NCBI GenBank assembly: GCA_963082975.1
Contig: OY720347.1
Span: forward strand, 15,296,225-15,360,224
DNA length: 64,000 bases
From: Labia minor
Lineage: Eukaryota > Arthropoda > Insecta > Dermaptera > Spongiphoridae
Direction: 5' to 3'
Part shown: positions 22,341 through 34,002 of the stretch, piece by piece
How positions within the stretch are numbered: position 1 is the first letter of the stretch
Layout of the letters: each line of letters opens with the position of its first letter
Notes under the pieces: generated by a model
The model's input: the letters and a program-made list of their open reading frames with translations, nothing else
Database searches by the model: none
What the model was told of the DNA's origin: nothing
Made by a program: the position numbers and the translations under genes

Positions 22341-22933
22341 TGTATTTAAAAATTAAATTTTAAAGATTGAGAAAATTGTTTTATGCAGAATTTTGCAATT
22401 TAGATGCCTCAACTTGGAATTCCAATAGTATTATAATTGAAAAGATGTATGCCTATGCATATGAGAACTAAATATGGTAGTTTTAAACATCAAGACGCGC
22501 AGATTATTCAATATTACACTACTATATATAATATTAGGAAATTTGTTTAATAATTTTATAAAATAAAAATACAAAATTATAAATTATAGTTATTTAATTG
22601 AAATATTTTCTAAAGTTTGATTCTCTTATTAACAAAAGAAAATATTTATTTTATTTTTTTTTAATTATAATTTATATTTTAATCAGAAACATTAAATATA
22701 AAAGATAATATTTGCATTAATTTAATTAAAAAGTAAGTACACAAAAAAAAAATATTTACTTATTCAGTCTTCCTTTCTTGCAAACATAACTACCATCATA
22801 TTGGATTTTATTAATTAGAGGAAATTTTTACTTGAACAATAATTAAATTATTTATTTCAAAGTAGACAACACTTTATACAACTTTAAGAAATTTAATAAT
22901 TTTTATTGTTTAAGATAAATAATAATTAAATAA
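22341..22933. other. AT-rich spacer
   Basis: AT-rich sequence, no recognisable frame or repeat end. Confidence 0.4.
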
Positions 22934-23596
22934 AATAAGTTGACCTGTGGCCAGGTCCGAACCGACCGACGGTTTGAAATAAATTAATTTCCAGCTACAG
23001 AAACAATTTCAAATAATTTTAATATATCTATTAATGTAATAAAAAACAGATATGGATACATAAATAATAAATATAAATATTTTTAATTTTATTTTATTTA
23101 TAATATATATGTAAGACCAGGCTGTGACGTCATGAATGGCTGGATGACCTCATATAATTTTAATTAAGAAAAAACTAATAAATATGATTTTTCTCGAGTA
23201 TAAAACCAATGCAAAGTGAATGATTGGTGATGATATGTAAAAAATCTCCTCATGTGAAATTTGGTATGAAAATAACCCTACTCTTCCTATCGCCGATCGC
23301 TAATACTACCACTTCCGGTTTTCGGATTTGCACCAAAAGTTGATCAATTCATCCCACTGATGCATTAAGTAAATATACCAAATTTCATCAAAATCCGTTA
23401 AGCCGTTCAGGCTGTACACATCTATAAGGACGGACGGACGGACAGACGGACAGACGGACGGACGGACGGACAGACATCATGCTAAAAATACTTTTTTCTG
23501 TTAAGAAAATGCATGATTCGTGGAGATATGTAAAAATCTCCACATGTGAAATTTGGTGTGAAAACTACCTCCCTTACTATCGTCGGTCGGTAAAAA
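22934..23596 (+). repeat. Family B element, full length
   Basis: Complete B copy. Left end AATAAGTTGACCTGTGGCC, hairpin CCTGTGGCCAGG, subterminal motif ACCGACCGACGG. Then TGACGTCATGAATGGCTGG, the CTTCCGGTTTTCGGAT and AAAAGTTGATCAATTC module, and CCAAATTTCATC. A (GGAC)n minisatellite lies at 23428-23472, followed by a stem GTGGAGATATG...CTCCAC and the right end CGTCGGTCGGTAAAAA. Non-coding. Copies at 18958, 23892, 34003, 52749 and 63266. Confidence 0.9.
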
Positions 23597-23730
23597 AACA
23601 AGAAAAAAGGAATAAATAATGAAAATAATTTTATTTGGTGAATGATTTATTTTAATTGTATGTTAATCAATCAGCTTTGACTATAGTTTTTCATATGCTT
23701 TAAAAATAACAATGTTTCTTGTTTCATAAC

Positions 23731-24935
23731 TTTTTACTATCTCGCCAAACGGTTTGAGTTAGAATAATGAAATTTGGCATTATTCAAAATTCGTAGTTTT
23801 CTATCAACTTTTGAGAAATGTAGCTCAACCGGAAGAGGGTCATTACCTACAACGTTTTCATTTTTTTTTTCATCTAAAGTGACCGTAAAAATAAGTTGAC
23901 CTGTGGCCAGACAGACCGACAGTTTGAAATACTTTTTTCTGTTAAGAAAATGCATGATTCGTGGAGATATGTAAAAATCTCCACATGTGAAATTTGGTGT
24001 GAAAACAATACCTCCCTTACTATCGTCGGTCGGTAAAAAGTATTTTTAGCATGATGTCTGTCCGTCCGTCCGTCTGTCCGTATAGATGTGTACAGCCTAA
24101 ACGGCTGAACGGATTTCGATGAAATTTGGTATATTTACTTAATGCATCAGAGGGATGAATTGATCAACTTTTGGTGCAAATCCGGAAACCGGAAGTGGTA
24201 GTATTAGCGATCGACGATAGGAAGGAAAGGGTTATTTTCACACCAAATTTCACATGAGGAGATTTTTTACATATCATCACGAATCATTCACTTTGCATTG
24301 GTTTTATACTCGAGAAAAATCATCTTTATTAGTTTTTTCTTAATTAAAATTATATGACGTCATCCAGCCATTCATGACGTCACAACCTGGTCTTACATAT
24401 ATATTATAAATAAAATAAAATTAAAAATATTTATGTTATATGCCTATCTGTTTTTTATTACATTAATAGATATATTAAAATTATTTGAAATTGTTTCTGT
24501 AGCTGGAAATTAATTTATTTCAAACCGTCGGTCGGTTCGGACCTGGCCACAGGTCAACTTATTTCTTCTGTTAAGAAAATTCATGATTCGTGGAGATATG
24601 TAAAAATCTCCACATGTAAAATTTGGTGTGAAAACAATACCTCCCTTACTATCGTCGGTCGGTAATAAAGATATATGCTTGATAGTTTTTTAAATGATTA
24701 AAAATAAAACTGCTGAAAGTACCAGAATTAATTTTTTAACATTACAAATCTCACGCGCCAACACGTGACGTGGTGCCATGAACAAATAGCCAAACATGCG
24801 CTGGTTTAATAAATATTATTTATTATATATAATTTAAATTTATAATCAATTAAATTTAATTTAAATATAATATATTATGTTATTTAATCCAATTCAAATT
24901 GCGTGATAGTCGAGTGAAGCCACTCCAGCTAATTT
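23731..24935 (-). repeat. Family A element split by a B insertion
   Basis: The minus-oriented A copy runs TTTTTACTATCTCGCC... up to GTGACCGTAAAAATA near 23892. It resumes with AAAGATATATGCTTGATAG at about 24666 and finishes at the A left end near 24935. Comparison with the uninterrupted copy at 47456 shows the two halves are contiguous there, so the intervening 774 bases are an insertion. The minus frame at 23737-23955 spans the junction and is not a gene. Confidence 0.9.
23892..24665 (-). repeat. Rearranged composite B element nested in A
   Basis: In order: a B left end in plus orientation (AGTTGACCTGTGGCCAG), then directly a B right-end block in plus orientation (23932-24017, ending CGTCGGTCGG). 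Next comes an inverted B body (about 24037-24560, ending GGTCAACTTA), then a second plus-oriented right-end block (24574-24663). The right-end block is therefore duplicated in direct orientation around an inverted body. It was probably produced by one B inserting into another or by template switching during replication. Confidence 0.8.
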
Positions 24936-26934
24936 ATATTAAACACGATGTAAAATCTGGGTAAATTTTTGCAAAAGTACAATATGCAAAAAAAAAATAA
25001 AATAAACAAAATTCTGATATAAATGTTACTTCGTGTTAAATTTAAAATAATGTAGAGTGCTTTTCATTTCTATCATTATAAATTATTCAATGTAAATATT
25101 GTTTGTTTTTTTTAATTTGTTTTGTGAAATTATTAAAACATTTCTGATTAGCTTATTAATCAATTAATTATTTTTTTCTAAATTTTAGATGAAAATAGAA
25201 GGAGCTCTAAAAATGTTATTCTCGAGAAAAAGATTATCATTATTTTTTTTTTTGAACATTTATTCTAAGAGTTGGGATATGTTGTTGTTATTGACAAGAG
25301 TAGAAGTGATGCACAAATTATAACTAAAGAGGGAAGGGAGGGGAGTGAATGAATGAATAAACTTTTACAATAGTTTATTTTTTTTATTTTAATACTCCCT
25401 CATTTTTTTATATCCAGGTGAATAACACCTTGCACAAAGAAAATATTTTATTTTCGGGTTTTCTTTTCTTTTTTTTCTCTTCCTCTTTTTCGTATCCATC
25501 GCCGTCTTTCTCTACCCTTTCTTCATTCTTTGATATGATTGAATAACATTTTATGAAATTTTTATTGATTCCTTCCATAATGTTTGTTTTTCTTAAGGAT
25601 TTCACTCAAATATGATATAACGGGCAAAATAAAAATAAAAAATTCAATCAATATACGAAAATAGATTTTACAATGCATTCTTATTATAAGGATGTAGTTT
25701 AATGTCTAAAATGATTAAATTATACTTCAAATCTTTCTTCTAAATCATAAAAAAAAGAGAGAAAATATTATTTATTTTAAAATATAATATAATTTTATAA
25801 TAAAATGGATAATAGGTTCAGAATAATTTAATAACATTTTCGAAATAAATTGAGATAAATAAGAAAAACTTTTTTTATATATTTTTCAGATACACTAGAC
25901 AAAATGATTCATAATAAATGCATTAAAAAAGTATTATAATACGCCTAAGTACTAGTATAATTGACTATTTATTAATTTTAATTTTTATCATTCACATCTA
26001 ATTTTAAGGAAAACAAGAAAAATATAAAACCTTTTTATTAAATAAATATTTTTTTTTTTTTTAAATTTCCAGAAAAAGAAAGATAAAGAAAGTAGATATA
26101 GAAAATCAATGATCAATAGAAGGAGTTAAGGATTGAAATAAAAACAGGAACTTGGTTAAATATTCGTAATGTATCTTGAAATTTATCTTTCGAGGGTTAC
26201 TATTCTTCAGGGTGACTTTAGTCAAAATTAAACTTCCAAAAGATGGTGTGTGGAGTAGGATTAGAGAAAAATAAAAAGTAAGCAGACGAGCGATTGGAGT
26301 GGAGTGGGGAATACGAAGATCGAGGGAGGCAGAGAGCATTAACGAAATTAGAATGGCATTTGAATACAATTTAAGTAAAAGTAGAAAAAGCTTCAAAGCT
26401 TCGAGTTGTTTAAAAAATTTATTCTTATCCCTCCATCCCAAAAGTGCCTTGCAAAGAAATGGACGATTATAAATAAGCAATATAATTTTTATAATAGATA
26501 CAAAGATTATATTATTATATTACGAATATAGTATAAAGACATAACCATGGTTAAAGGGATTTGAGCTCCACCCTTCTATCTAAGTGTCACACTCATATTA
26601 TAGTTAAGAATTAATCGAGACTTGAGATGGTAGTTAAAGAGGAGATGACATTTTTAAGTTTTCGCTACTCTAAACAAAATATAAGAACCTTAGAAAAGCA
26701 ATATAATTTTTTTTTATAATTTAATAATATTATAATAGAATTATATATTTTAATGAAAATAAAGAAAGATAATTGTGGAGTATAGAAAAAATGTTGGAGA
26801 GAATTAGAAACGATTATTATTCCATTTTTCATTGGAATTATGAAAATTACTCTAAATATATATATATGTATATACCTAATCAAAAGAGGTGAATTAAAAG
26901 AGAATTATACAATTCTCCAAGTTTTTATTATTAC
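24936..26934. other. AT-rich DNA with a polypyrimidine tract
   Basis: Contains a C/T-rich run at 25455-25530 (purine-rich on minus) that drives the 65-codon lysine/glutamate frame at 25408-25605. A balanced stretch at 26100-26470 is open for 124 codons on minus from 26480, with hydrophobic leucine-rich content and no family I recognise. I treat it as unproven. Confidence 0.35.
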
Positions 26935-27660
26935 ACGCTTTTATTTAGTTTCACATTGTGTCCAGTCGTCCAATCTTGCAAGGTGAATTTGACCCACTTC
27001 CCCAATGTTCAAATGAGCTGAAATTTTGCATACATATGTAACTCCGATGTCAATTCAATATTCAGGTTCATCCCAGGTCATAGGTGACCTCAGAGGTATT
27101 GGTCTACCGACCCCACCAAACGGCCCTGAGGTGAGGGGTTTTACATAGCATTAAATGAGTTACAACAATTATATTTCACACAATTCACTTAAAATTATCG
27201 TAAAGTATTTCTAACATTTCATGCACTTTCAAAAACTATTTCATAATACACACACACACTTTCAACATTCACACTATAAGTTGAAATCATACACCGGGCA
27301 AAATTTCGTCCAAGACTAAAAATTAGGAAATAAAAAAATATAAAAAATAAACACTTTTTAAATACACGCTTATATTTAAATGCACTAAAAAATGAGAAAA
27401 TAATTTCTCCACACACACCACGATACCCTTACAATTAATTATATCTAAAAAATGAACGCATGGGCGCCAAACCTGTAGGGAAAAACGTAAATTCTACTTC
27501 ACATAGATATAGTTATTAATATTAAGTATAATAGAAAAGGAAAAAAGCAGAAACGCCCACACTTTCATTTTTTAGATATGCTTAATTATAAGGAAATCGT
27601 GGTATGAGTGGAGAAATTATTTTCTCCTTTTTATGACATTTAAATAAAAGCTTGTTTTTA
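26935..27660. repeat. Repeat block with foldback (27378-27660)
   Basis: The phrase ACACGCTTTTATTTAGTTTC at 26935 recurs at 27362 in diverged form. Sequence at about 27400-27462 (GAGAAAATAATTTCTCC to GAACGCATGGGCG) is inverted at 27567-27640. The block at 26960-27100 has AAATGAGCTGAAATTTTGCA, a motif frequent in arthropod interspersed repeats. It looks like a palindromic MITE beside another repeat fragment. Not assigned to a superfamily. Confidence 0.5.
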
Positions 27661-28250
27661 AATTTTTTTTTTTTACATTTTTTTTTATAAAGAAAAGGTA
27701 TTATGATTGATTTTTTAAATAATTTTCAATAAGATATTAATTGGTTTAGATTTGTTTTATATATTATTTTGTATCAAATAAATTCAGTAAATAAAAACAA
27801 AGAGATATTAAATAATTTATGCAAATGAAATAAAAAAATATTATTATTAAAAATAAATAAAATTCTTAATATAAACTCTTTTGAAAATCAATATTTACTG
27901 GTTCTCTTAAAAATTGTTGTTCTTGAAATAAACTCGCGTATTAAATTCTCATATATATATATATCTTACAATTACTCTTAAACTCAAATACTTAATTGTG
28001 ATTATTTATAAAAAAAGTAATAATTATATGATAATTAGAAAATTATAATAATATTAGATTATTATAATATTAGAGTATAATATTAATAAATAAAAATTAA
28101 ATTGTATTAAAATTTAAATATAACATTTGATTATTTCTACTTAAATTATACCCACATGGATTAGTGTTAAATCCATTTTCTTTTATTAATAGAGTAGTTA
28201 ATCTATTGTAGATTATATAGTTGAAAAGAAAAGAAAAGAAAAGGAAATAC
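27661..28250. other. AT-rich, probable intron side of the sushi exon
   Basis: AT-rich and featureless apart from an (AT)n run near 27953. On the minus strand it follows directly after the GT donor at 28250, so it may be intron. Confidence 0.4.
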
Positions 28251-28475
28251 CTCGTTTGGTCTGGCAGAGTGGTCCAACCCATGCCCCATCCACGCATTTA
28301 ATTTTGCATAGACGTTTCTCTTTAAGGGGCCCAATTTCGCCCCGGAAGCGAACTTCGAGGGCCTGGCCGTCGTAGTCCTGTAGGTGCTGTTGTCGGGCAG
28401 CCGCAGACCACGATGTACCGTTGGCGAGTAAAGCAGGCGGTGGACACCCGGGCCCTCGCCACTGTGTGCTCGACC
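28251..28475 (-). CDS. Internal exon encoding a sushi (CCP)-like module
   Basis: Minus-strand exon, 225 nt, much more GC-rich than its surroundings. The acceptor is ATATTGCAG with a CTAAC branch-like motif about 25 bases upstream. The donor is ACGAG/GTATTT. In the frame with two bases of a split codon first, 74 codons are open. It begins SSTQWRGPG, then [15 protein letters not shown], then [17 protein letters not shown], and ends [21 protein letters not shown]-x-L-x-N-G opening and a C-x-x-G-x-W-x-x-P-L-C close are the hallmarks of a sushi/complement-control domain. Those domains fold by two disulphides and are often encoded by single phase 1-1 exons, exactly as here. The second canonical cysteine appears shifted (C-K-I-K-C). 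The product would be extracellular, possibly synaptic or adhesive. A Hikaru-genki-like protein is one possibility. Two other frames are open or nearly open and are shadows. No neighbouring exon is identified. Confidence 0.62.
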
Positions 28476-29240
28476 CTGCAATATTTATTACACATCCCGT
28501 TAGTTATACTAAATATAAATGAGAATATTAATTACCTCCAAAGAGGATATCATTTATATGAAGATGGAATTTATTACAATGAGTACAGATATGTAGATAG
28601 TATGAACAGTGATGGAGAAGATTTTAACCCAGTTTTGAAATCAATCTGATAATATTTTGATTGCATTTTAGTCAATTTAAAATTTTATATATATTATATT
28701 TTATCGATATCTGTGACTCTACGGAATTCGAAAATTCTTGGCTGCACCAACCACATTTCTCTAAATATCCCAATCCTGAGCTACACCCATCCAACTCCTA
28801 TTTTACCCTCACATGCGATTATTATCATTGAATTTAAATATTAATTATAATAATATCTTTTAAATTAATTGAAGAAAATTTTCAAATTTTAACTTCATTC
28901 TTCAAATTTTTTTAGATATATCAATATGATTAACGATTTTTTTATATCAAAAATATTTGATATTTCTATCATTACAAAATTAAAATCCATTCCATTTTCA
29001 ACATAACTTCCATTCTTTTCTTTCTTTCTTTCTTATAAATAGATACTTTTGCTACCCTTGGTAATAACACTTCTTTTATTTAATTTCAATCATCCATTCA
29101 TCATAAATTCAATAGAAAATCTTAGGAATTTTTTTTTTATTTTATTTAATTTTATTGTTGCTGTAGAAATCTTTTAAATTTTTCTAAGATGAAGTATATT
29201 TAGAATTTGGACTCTCTCTTCTCAATTTTTATAAATTCTA
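28476..29240. other. AT-rich flank with a LINE 3' scrap
   Basis: Probable intron upstream of the sushi exon on minus. At 28705-28812 it holds the terminal piece of the LINE family seen at 29241 (CGAAAATTCTTGGCTGCACC), with the usual short ATC-rich tail. A TTTC microsatellite run is at 29015-29032. Confidence 0.5.
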
Positions 29241-29690
29241 TCTATCTATCTCTGTGGCTCTAAGGAACTCGAAAGTTCTTGGCCGCAGCAACCACACTTC
29301 TCCTATCCTGAGCCACAACCATCCAACTCCTACCCTCTCCCATCTCTCTTACATCTCTTCCTACATTATCTGCTCACCACCGCGTTCTTGGTCTTCCAAG
29401 CGGGCGTTTCCCATTCGGTCTCCCCACCAATATATTTTTCGCCATTTTTTGCTCTCTACGTGCCCTGCCCATCGCAGCCTTCTCGATTTTATTATTCTAA
29501 CTAAATATGGAGATGCATAGAGGTCATGCAATTCCTCGTTATGAAATCTCCGCCATTCCCCGATGAACTCATCTTTCTTTGGCCCATAAATGCTAATCCT
29601 ATTCTCAAATACTCTAAATCTACTCTCGTCTCCTAAGGTCATAGACCATGCCTCACACCCATATAATACAACCGGCAAAATAATTGTTTT
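29241..29690 (-). pseudogene. RTE-like LINE C-terminal fragment
   Basis: A clean minus frame (29678 to 29361, 105 codons) reads MPVVLYGCEAWSMTLGDESR, then FRVFENR, then RFHNEELHDLY, and RRLRWAGHV. It ends in a G-R-basic tail. This is the C-terminal region of RTE/CR1-like ORF2 proteins (Y-G-C-E-x-W, W-A-G-H). The element's 3' end lies at about 29241 next to a (TATC)n tail, as expected for RTE-type elements that end in short tandem repeats. It is a 5'-truncated copy. Related fragments are at 14283, 28705, 41928, 55080 and 57388, all on the same strand. Confidence 0.8.
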
Positions 29691-31365
29691 ATTTATATAA
29701 ATTAATAAACTCTAAAGTATTATAAATCATGAATGATGATTTGATGACTTGAATCTTAACGATTTCATCTCCGATCCATTTCAAAGAGGAGAATGACACC
29801 TACGAGTGAGGATGCTTAAACTAGTATTTGTTTTGATATCGAATACTCGTCTCTTTTTATGAATTTTTTCATCGCATAAAGGTATGTACCCTTCTTAATT
29901 GATTCCATCCTCTAAGAATTTTGTTTTCTATTAATTTAATTTCTCTCGCTTTGATCTATCCCTCTCATCTGGATAATATTCCTTGCATTTGACTTGACTT
30001 CCTTTAAACCTTACTTCCTTCCTTCTTTCTTTGTCTACCTTTGTAATTATTTCTCCATGATTTATACTGGGTCTCTAAATAATAGCTCTTTGAAATATGT
30101 AGATATATGTAAAAGAGCCCCGCTCTTTGAGTGTATTGGACCGACTCTTCGTTGTTATACATAGATAGAAAATCTCGTTTGCAGTCTAAATAATTGTGTC
30201 TAATATTGCCATGATCCCTTTGCGCATTATTCAACTGACAAACCTCATTAAGCATATTTAGTCGAAACCATTGCAATTAACGTATTTCTGTCTTTCTCAT
30301 CTGAAAAATGATAGAATATTTAATAGGATATGAAAGTAGATTTCATAAATATATCTTTAAAAATCAAAGGAGATTTTAAAAAAGTTAAGAAATTATAATT
30401 CAGTTCACCAGAAAGGCCTTCATACAAAACTTTTTTACAGGCAAAAAAATTTTAAACTTAATTTTTACATAATTTCATTTACTTACTAACTATACATTCT
30501 TTCATGTATCCTTAAAGTGGTGTCGAATAATTTATGGAAAGTATATATATATATCTATTTAATGGCCTTACAATGTTTTTTTTACAATCAATATTTGAAA
30601 ACCATAATTTCCATTAAGTTTGCTTATTCATATTTTTTGATTTAATCAGTAAATTAATCTTATCTAAATTATAAATTACTATTTAAAAAGTTACAATTCA
30701 TTTGATATTTTCTTTAAAAAAAAAATTGATTGATGTTGGAGTACAAAAATTTTAGAAAGAGTTTCAATCTCTATTTGCAATATGGCATTTTATTTTATTT
30801 CAACTTTTTTTTTGATAACTTTTTTTTTTTACTATTTCAGGTTTTTAGAAAAATATAAAAAGAAATGCTTGATTGAACTTTGTTAACATAAATAAAATGA
30901 AAGTTAATTGTGGACGGAAATCAAATCATCTACTGTTAATTTAATTGGTACATCAAACGATGTAATTAGTGGCTTCTACTTTTAATTATCAAGGCTAGGA
31001 GTTGCTAAGTACATAACAACGATCCTAAATATGATTATCAAATAAAATTTGAAATGCTTCTTTCTCAAGGCAAAAGATTCCAACTTTCTTTGATTCATTT
31101 TGTCATTAGATTAATTAAATGGAGACAGATTAATAAATTACTAATAATAGTAAAAGTAAATATTGAACGAAATTAAATATCTATATATTTTCTGTTATAT
31201 GTTATTATATTGTTCAATAAGGGTATTTTATATTAAATGAAAATACATTGATATATTATAAATAATTAAAGATAATAATAAAATGAATTGAATAAGGGAA
31301 GATAAGGAAAATTAAATTAAGAATACAAACGGAGAATAAAAATTAATATCTATACAACTATAATA
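29691..31365. other. AT-rich DNA with one balanced island
   Basis: The island at 30000-30290 is open for 90 codons on minus from 30276, with no recognised domain. The rest is AT-rich with T-runs. No RNA gene seen. Confidence 0.35.
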
Positions 31366-31847
31366 AATTAGCTGGAGTGTCTCCACTCGACTATCTCGCA
31401 ATTTGAATTGGATTAAATAACATAATATATTATATTTAAATTAAATTTAATTAATTATAAATTATAAATAATAAATAATAAATATTAAACCAGCGCATGT
31501 TTGACTTTTTGTTGATGGCACCACGTCACGTGTTGGCGCGTGAGATTTGCAGTGTTAAAAAATTAATTCTGGTAATTTCAGCGAATCAATCAAGCTGAAA
31601 TTCTATATATAGCAGTTTTATACAATTATTAATCATGTGAAAAATTATCAAACATATATCTTTATTTTTACGGTCACTTTAGAGGAAAAAAAATCAAAAC
31701 GTTGTAGGTAATGACCCTCTTCCGGTTGAGCTACATTTCTCAAAAGTTGATAGAAAACTATGAATTTTGAATAATGTCCATGTACCAAATTTCATCATTC
31801 TAGCTCAAACCGTTTTTGCGTAATCTTGCCTACATACACACACACAG

Positions 31848-31880
<33 letters not shown>

Positions 31881-31997
31881 TTTTTCTCAACCTTAGTGAA
31901 AATGATTCAGGAACCTTCAAAAAGTATAAAAACATCAAAATCTCAACATCGAAAATTTTCGTGATCGCAATACTATCTCTGGCGAGATAGTAAAAAG
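31366..31997 (+). repeat. Family A element, full length
   Basis: Well preserved A copy with both subterminal motifs intact: CTATCTCGC near the left end and GGCGAGATAGTAAAAAGT at the right. The (CA)n tract at 31836-31876 is interrupted by CAGA. Confidence 0.9.
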
Positions 31998-32042
31998 TAA
32001 GTATAGTTCTGATAATATTAAATAAAACAAACCCGGAAGCTT

Positions 32043-32505
32043 CAGGGATTTGGATAAAACTTTACCAGTGGATTCATTTTTTAATTGCAAGTTACTATTA
32101 AATTAGCAAATGGTTCGGTTACTTATAGTTTCCGAGATAAAAATTATTAAAATTTGCATATAAGTTGGTCAGTGACATTCAACTTGGCTACCATATTTAT
32201 GTTTTATTCATTTGGCCAGGAAAGGGCTTCACAAACTTTCTGTTTTTTTTTCAGTTCGGTCTCGATATAGGAAAATTAAAAAAAATAATTAATTAAATAA
32301 TTTTCCTATATTCAAACCGAACCAAAAAAATTAGTCAATTAGTGAATTAGTCAAACATTACTAAATGGCTGCTCTCATTTGGACGTTCATAACTAGTTTA
32401 TCTGTCAAACTTTAATAATTTTTATCTCAGAAACTACAAGTCACTTGGAATTAAAAAAGAAATCCAAGTAAGTTTCCTATATATCCCTGAATCTTCCGTT
32501 TTTGT
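32043..32505. repeat. Family D palindromic element
   Basis: A foldback element. GGGATTTGGATAAAACTTT and TTTCCGAGATAAAAATTATT on the left are mirrored on the right by AATAATTTTTATCTCAGAAA and AAATCCAAGTAAG. The centre carries a tight inverted repeat, GATATAGGAAAATTA against TAATTTTCCTATAT. Two other copies are at 48768 and 52491. Non-coding, probably a MITE. Superfamily not determined. Confidence 0.75.
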
Positions 32506-33127
32506 AAACAATTACCAATCAAATTAATCAATAAATTATTAAAATAAGAATAAATTGTCTGAAGATTAAAAAATGCTTATTACTATTTGTTGGGAAAGTA
32601 GTTACATAAAAATTTCCAAATCAATTTTGACCATCAAAATGACCTTCCTTTCCAGTTGGCTCTTTTTCAATTTTCATTTGCGGACTCTTTTAAGACATCC
32701 TCTTCATTGTCCTCATAGACCTTTGCTTGTCATAAAGTTCAATTCTAGAAACATTTGTCATCTCATTTTTTTTCCTTTCTTTTTTTTTATCTACTCTCTT
32801 GGACTTCCTTCTTTCACCACAAACTCACTCTTACTCTCTTACTCTCTCTTTCTCATGTGTTCTCAACTTTCTACATACACGCCCCATACACATTCTCATT
32901 TGCATAAAACCAAGCGCAAAAATATTTACATAAACGTCGACAAGGAGCTTTTTCTCTGTTCGGTTTGCCAAAGAGAACCCCCAGAGCCGATTCATGTAAA
33001 GCATCAGAACAATTTGATTAAAGATGAGAGAAACCGACACGAGGGACTTAATGTTGGATAAATATTCTATTCTGGCGAATTCGCTTTGTAGACGATGGAT
33101 GATTCATTCATTTATAGTACTTTCAAA

Positions 33128-33166
<39 letters not shown>

Positions 33167-33361
33167 TAATCCCTTAAACTGCATGGTTTTTCGAATTTTT
33201 AATAGCAATTGTTGCACTCCGCGGTTTTTTCAAATATTTTTTAGATTAAATAGGATAGTTTCGTAAAATTACAATAAAATATAAAATACATAATTTATCA
33301 TATTTTTATTTCGTTGTTTTATTAATAGAATATATGTATTTTTTAATATTTCAGTATAATA
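32506..33361. other. AT-rich DNA with balanced island and (AT)n
   Basis: 32640-33070 is less AT-biased and open for 162 codons on plus from 32573. The codons are dominated by pyrimidine runs (repeated CTCTTACTCTC), and there is no family match, so I do not call it. Its right part has an octamer ATTTGCAT and looks like conserved non-coding DNA. An (AT)n run lies at 33133-33164. Confidence 0.4.
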
Positions 33362-33579
33362 CAGGGTGTCCCAAAATGAAATAACAGATTTGTCAGTAAT
33401 ACGAAATTGAAATCTGCTCTTTCATTTTGGGATTTCAATTTCGTATTACAGACAAATCTGCTCTTTCATTTTGGGACACCCATTGGAATCTGCTCTTTCA
33501 TTATGGGACACCCATTGAAATCTGCTCTTTCAGTTTGGGACATCCATTGAAATCTACTCTTTTAGTTTGGGACACCGTG
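33362..33579. mobile_element. mariner-type MITE with 33-bp tandem repeats
   Basis: CAGGGTGTCCCAAAATGAAA at 33362 and TTTGGGACACCGTG ending 33579 are inverted, with TA outside both. The interior is four near-copies of a 33-bp unit containing AATCTGCTCTTTCATTTTGG and GACACCCAT. In effect these are repeated copies of the element's own right terminus. The 72-codon frame at 33427 is just this repeat translated. The related longer element at 38817 shares the same ends. Confidence 0.8.
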
Positions 33580-33581
33580 TA

Positions 33582-34002
33582 TTATAACTTATGTGTGATT
33601 TATTTAAAAAAAAAAACCTATTTTCTTATCAATTTTTGGACGTAGACCTCCCCTAAGCATTCTCTATCCTTTTTTTTTTCTTTTTTTTAGGAGTAGCGAG
33701 TGGACACTCTCTAAAACCCCGAGAGATAGAGATAGGTTCACTTCAGGGAAGCAACCTTGCTGACACAAGCCTCTTTTCCTCGCCTTCAATTGAGGAAGTC
33801 GCGTGCGCGTCCCCCCGAAACCCTAAAAATATTTTTCTTTACGAGAATCCTTTACATTTACTTACTCCCTCGACTACCCAATTCATCTAGCCAACGTGAC
33901 TTTTTATAGCTAATAACCCCGTAATCATTCAATGGGGAATTCTAAAATGATATTTATTAGAAGAAGATATAAGAATATAAGAAGATGAAATACAAGTAGT
34001 TG
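33582..34002. other. Spacer with an unassigned GC-rich stretch
   Basis: 33640-33830 is richer in G+C (GAAGTCGCGTGCGCGTCC, GCTGACACAAGCCTC) and follows a C/T tract. It resembles neither a protein nor a repeat seen elsewhere in the window. Confidence 0.3.

Noticed and set aside
26106..26480. 124-codon leucine-rich minus frame
   Set aside because: No recognised domain or start context, and no flanking splice sites that I could defend.
32573..33061. 162-codon frame, the longest in the window
   Set aside because: It runs through pyrimidine-rich low-complexity DNA, with no domain, splice signal or codon pattern that supports it.
33427..33645. Repetitive 72-codon frame with a repeating L-F-H/F-S-L-G-H pattern
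   Set aside because: It is the 33-bp MITE repeat read as protein. 33 is divisible by 3, so the pattern repeats automatically.
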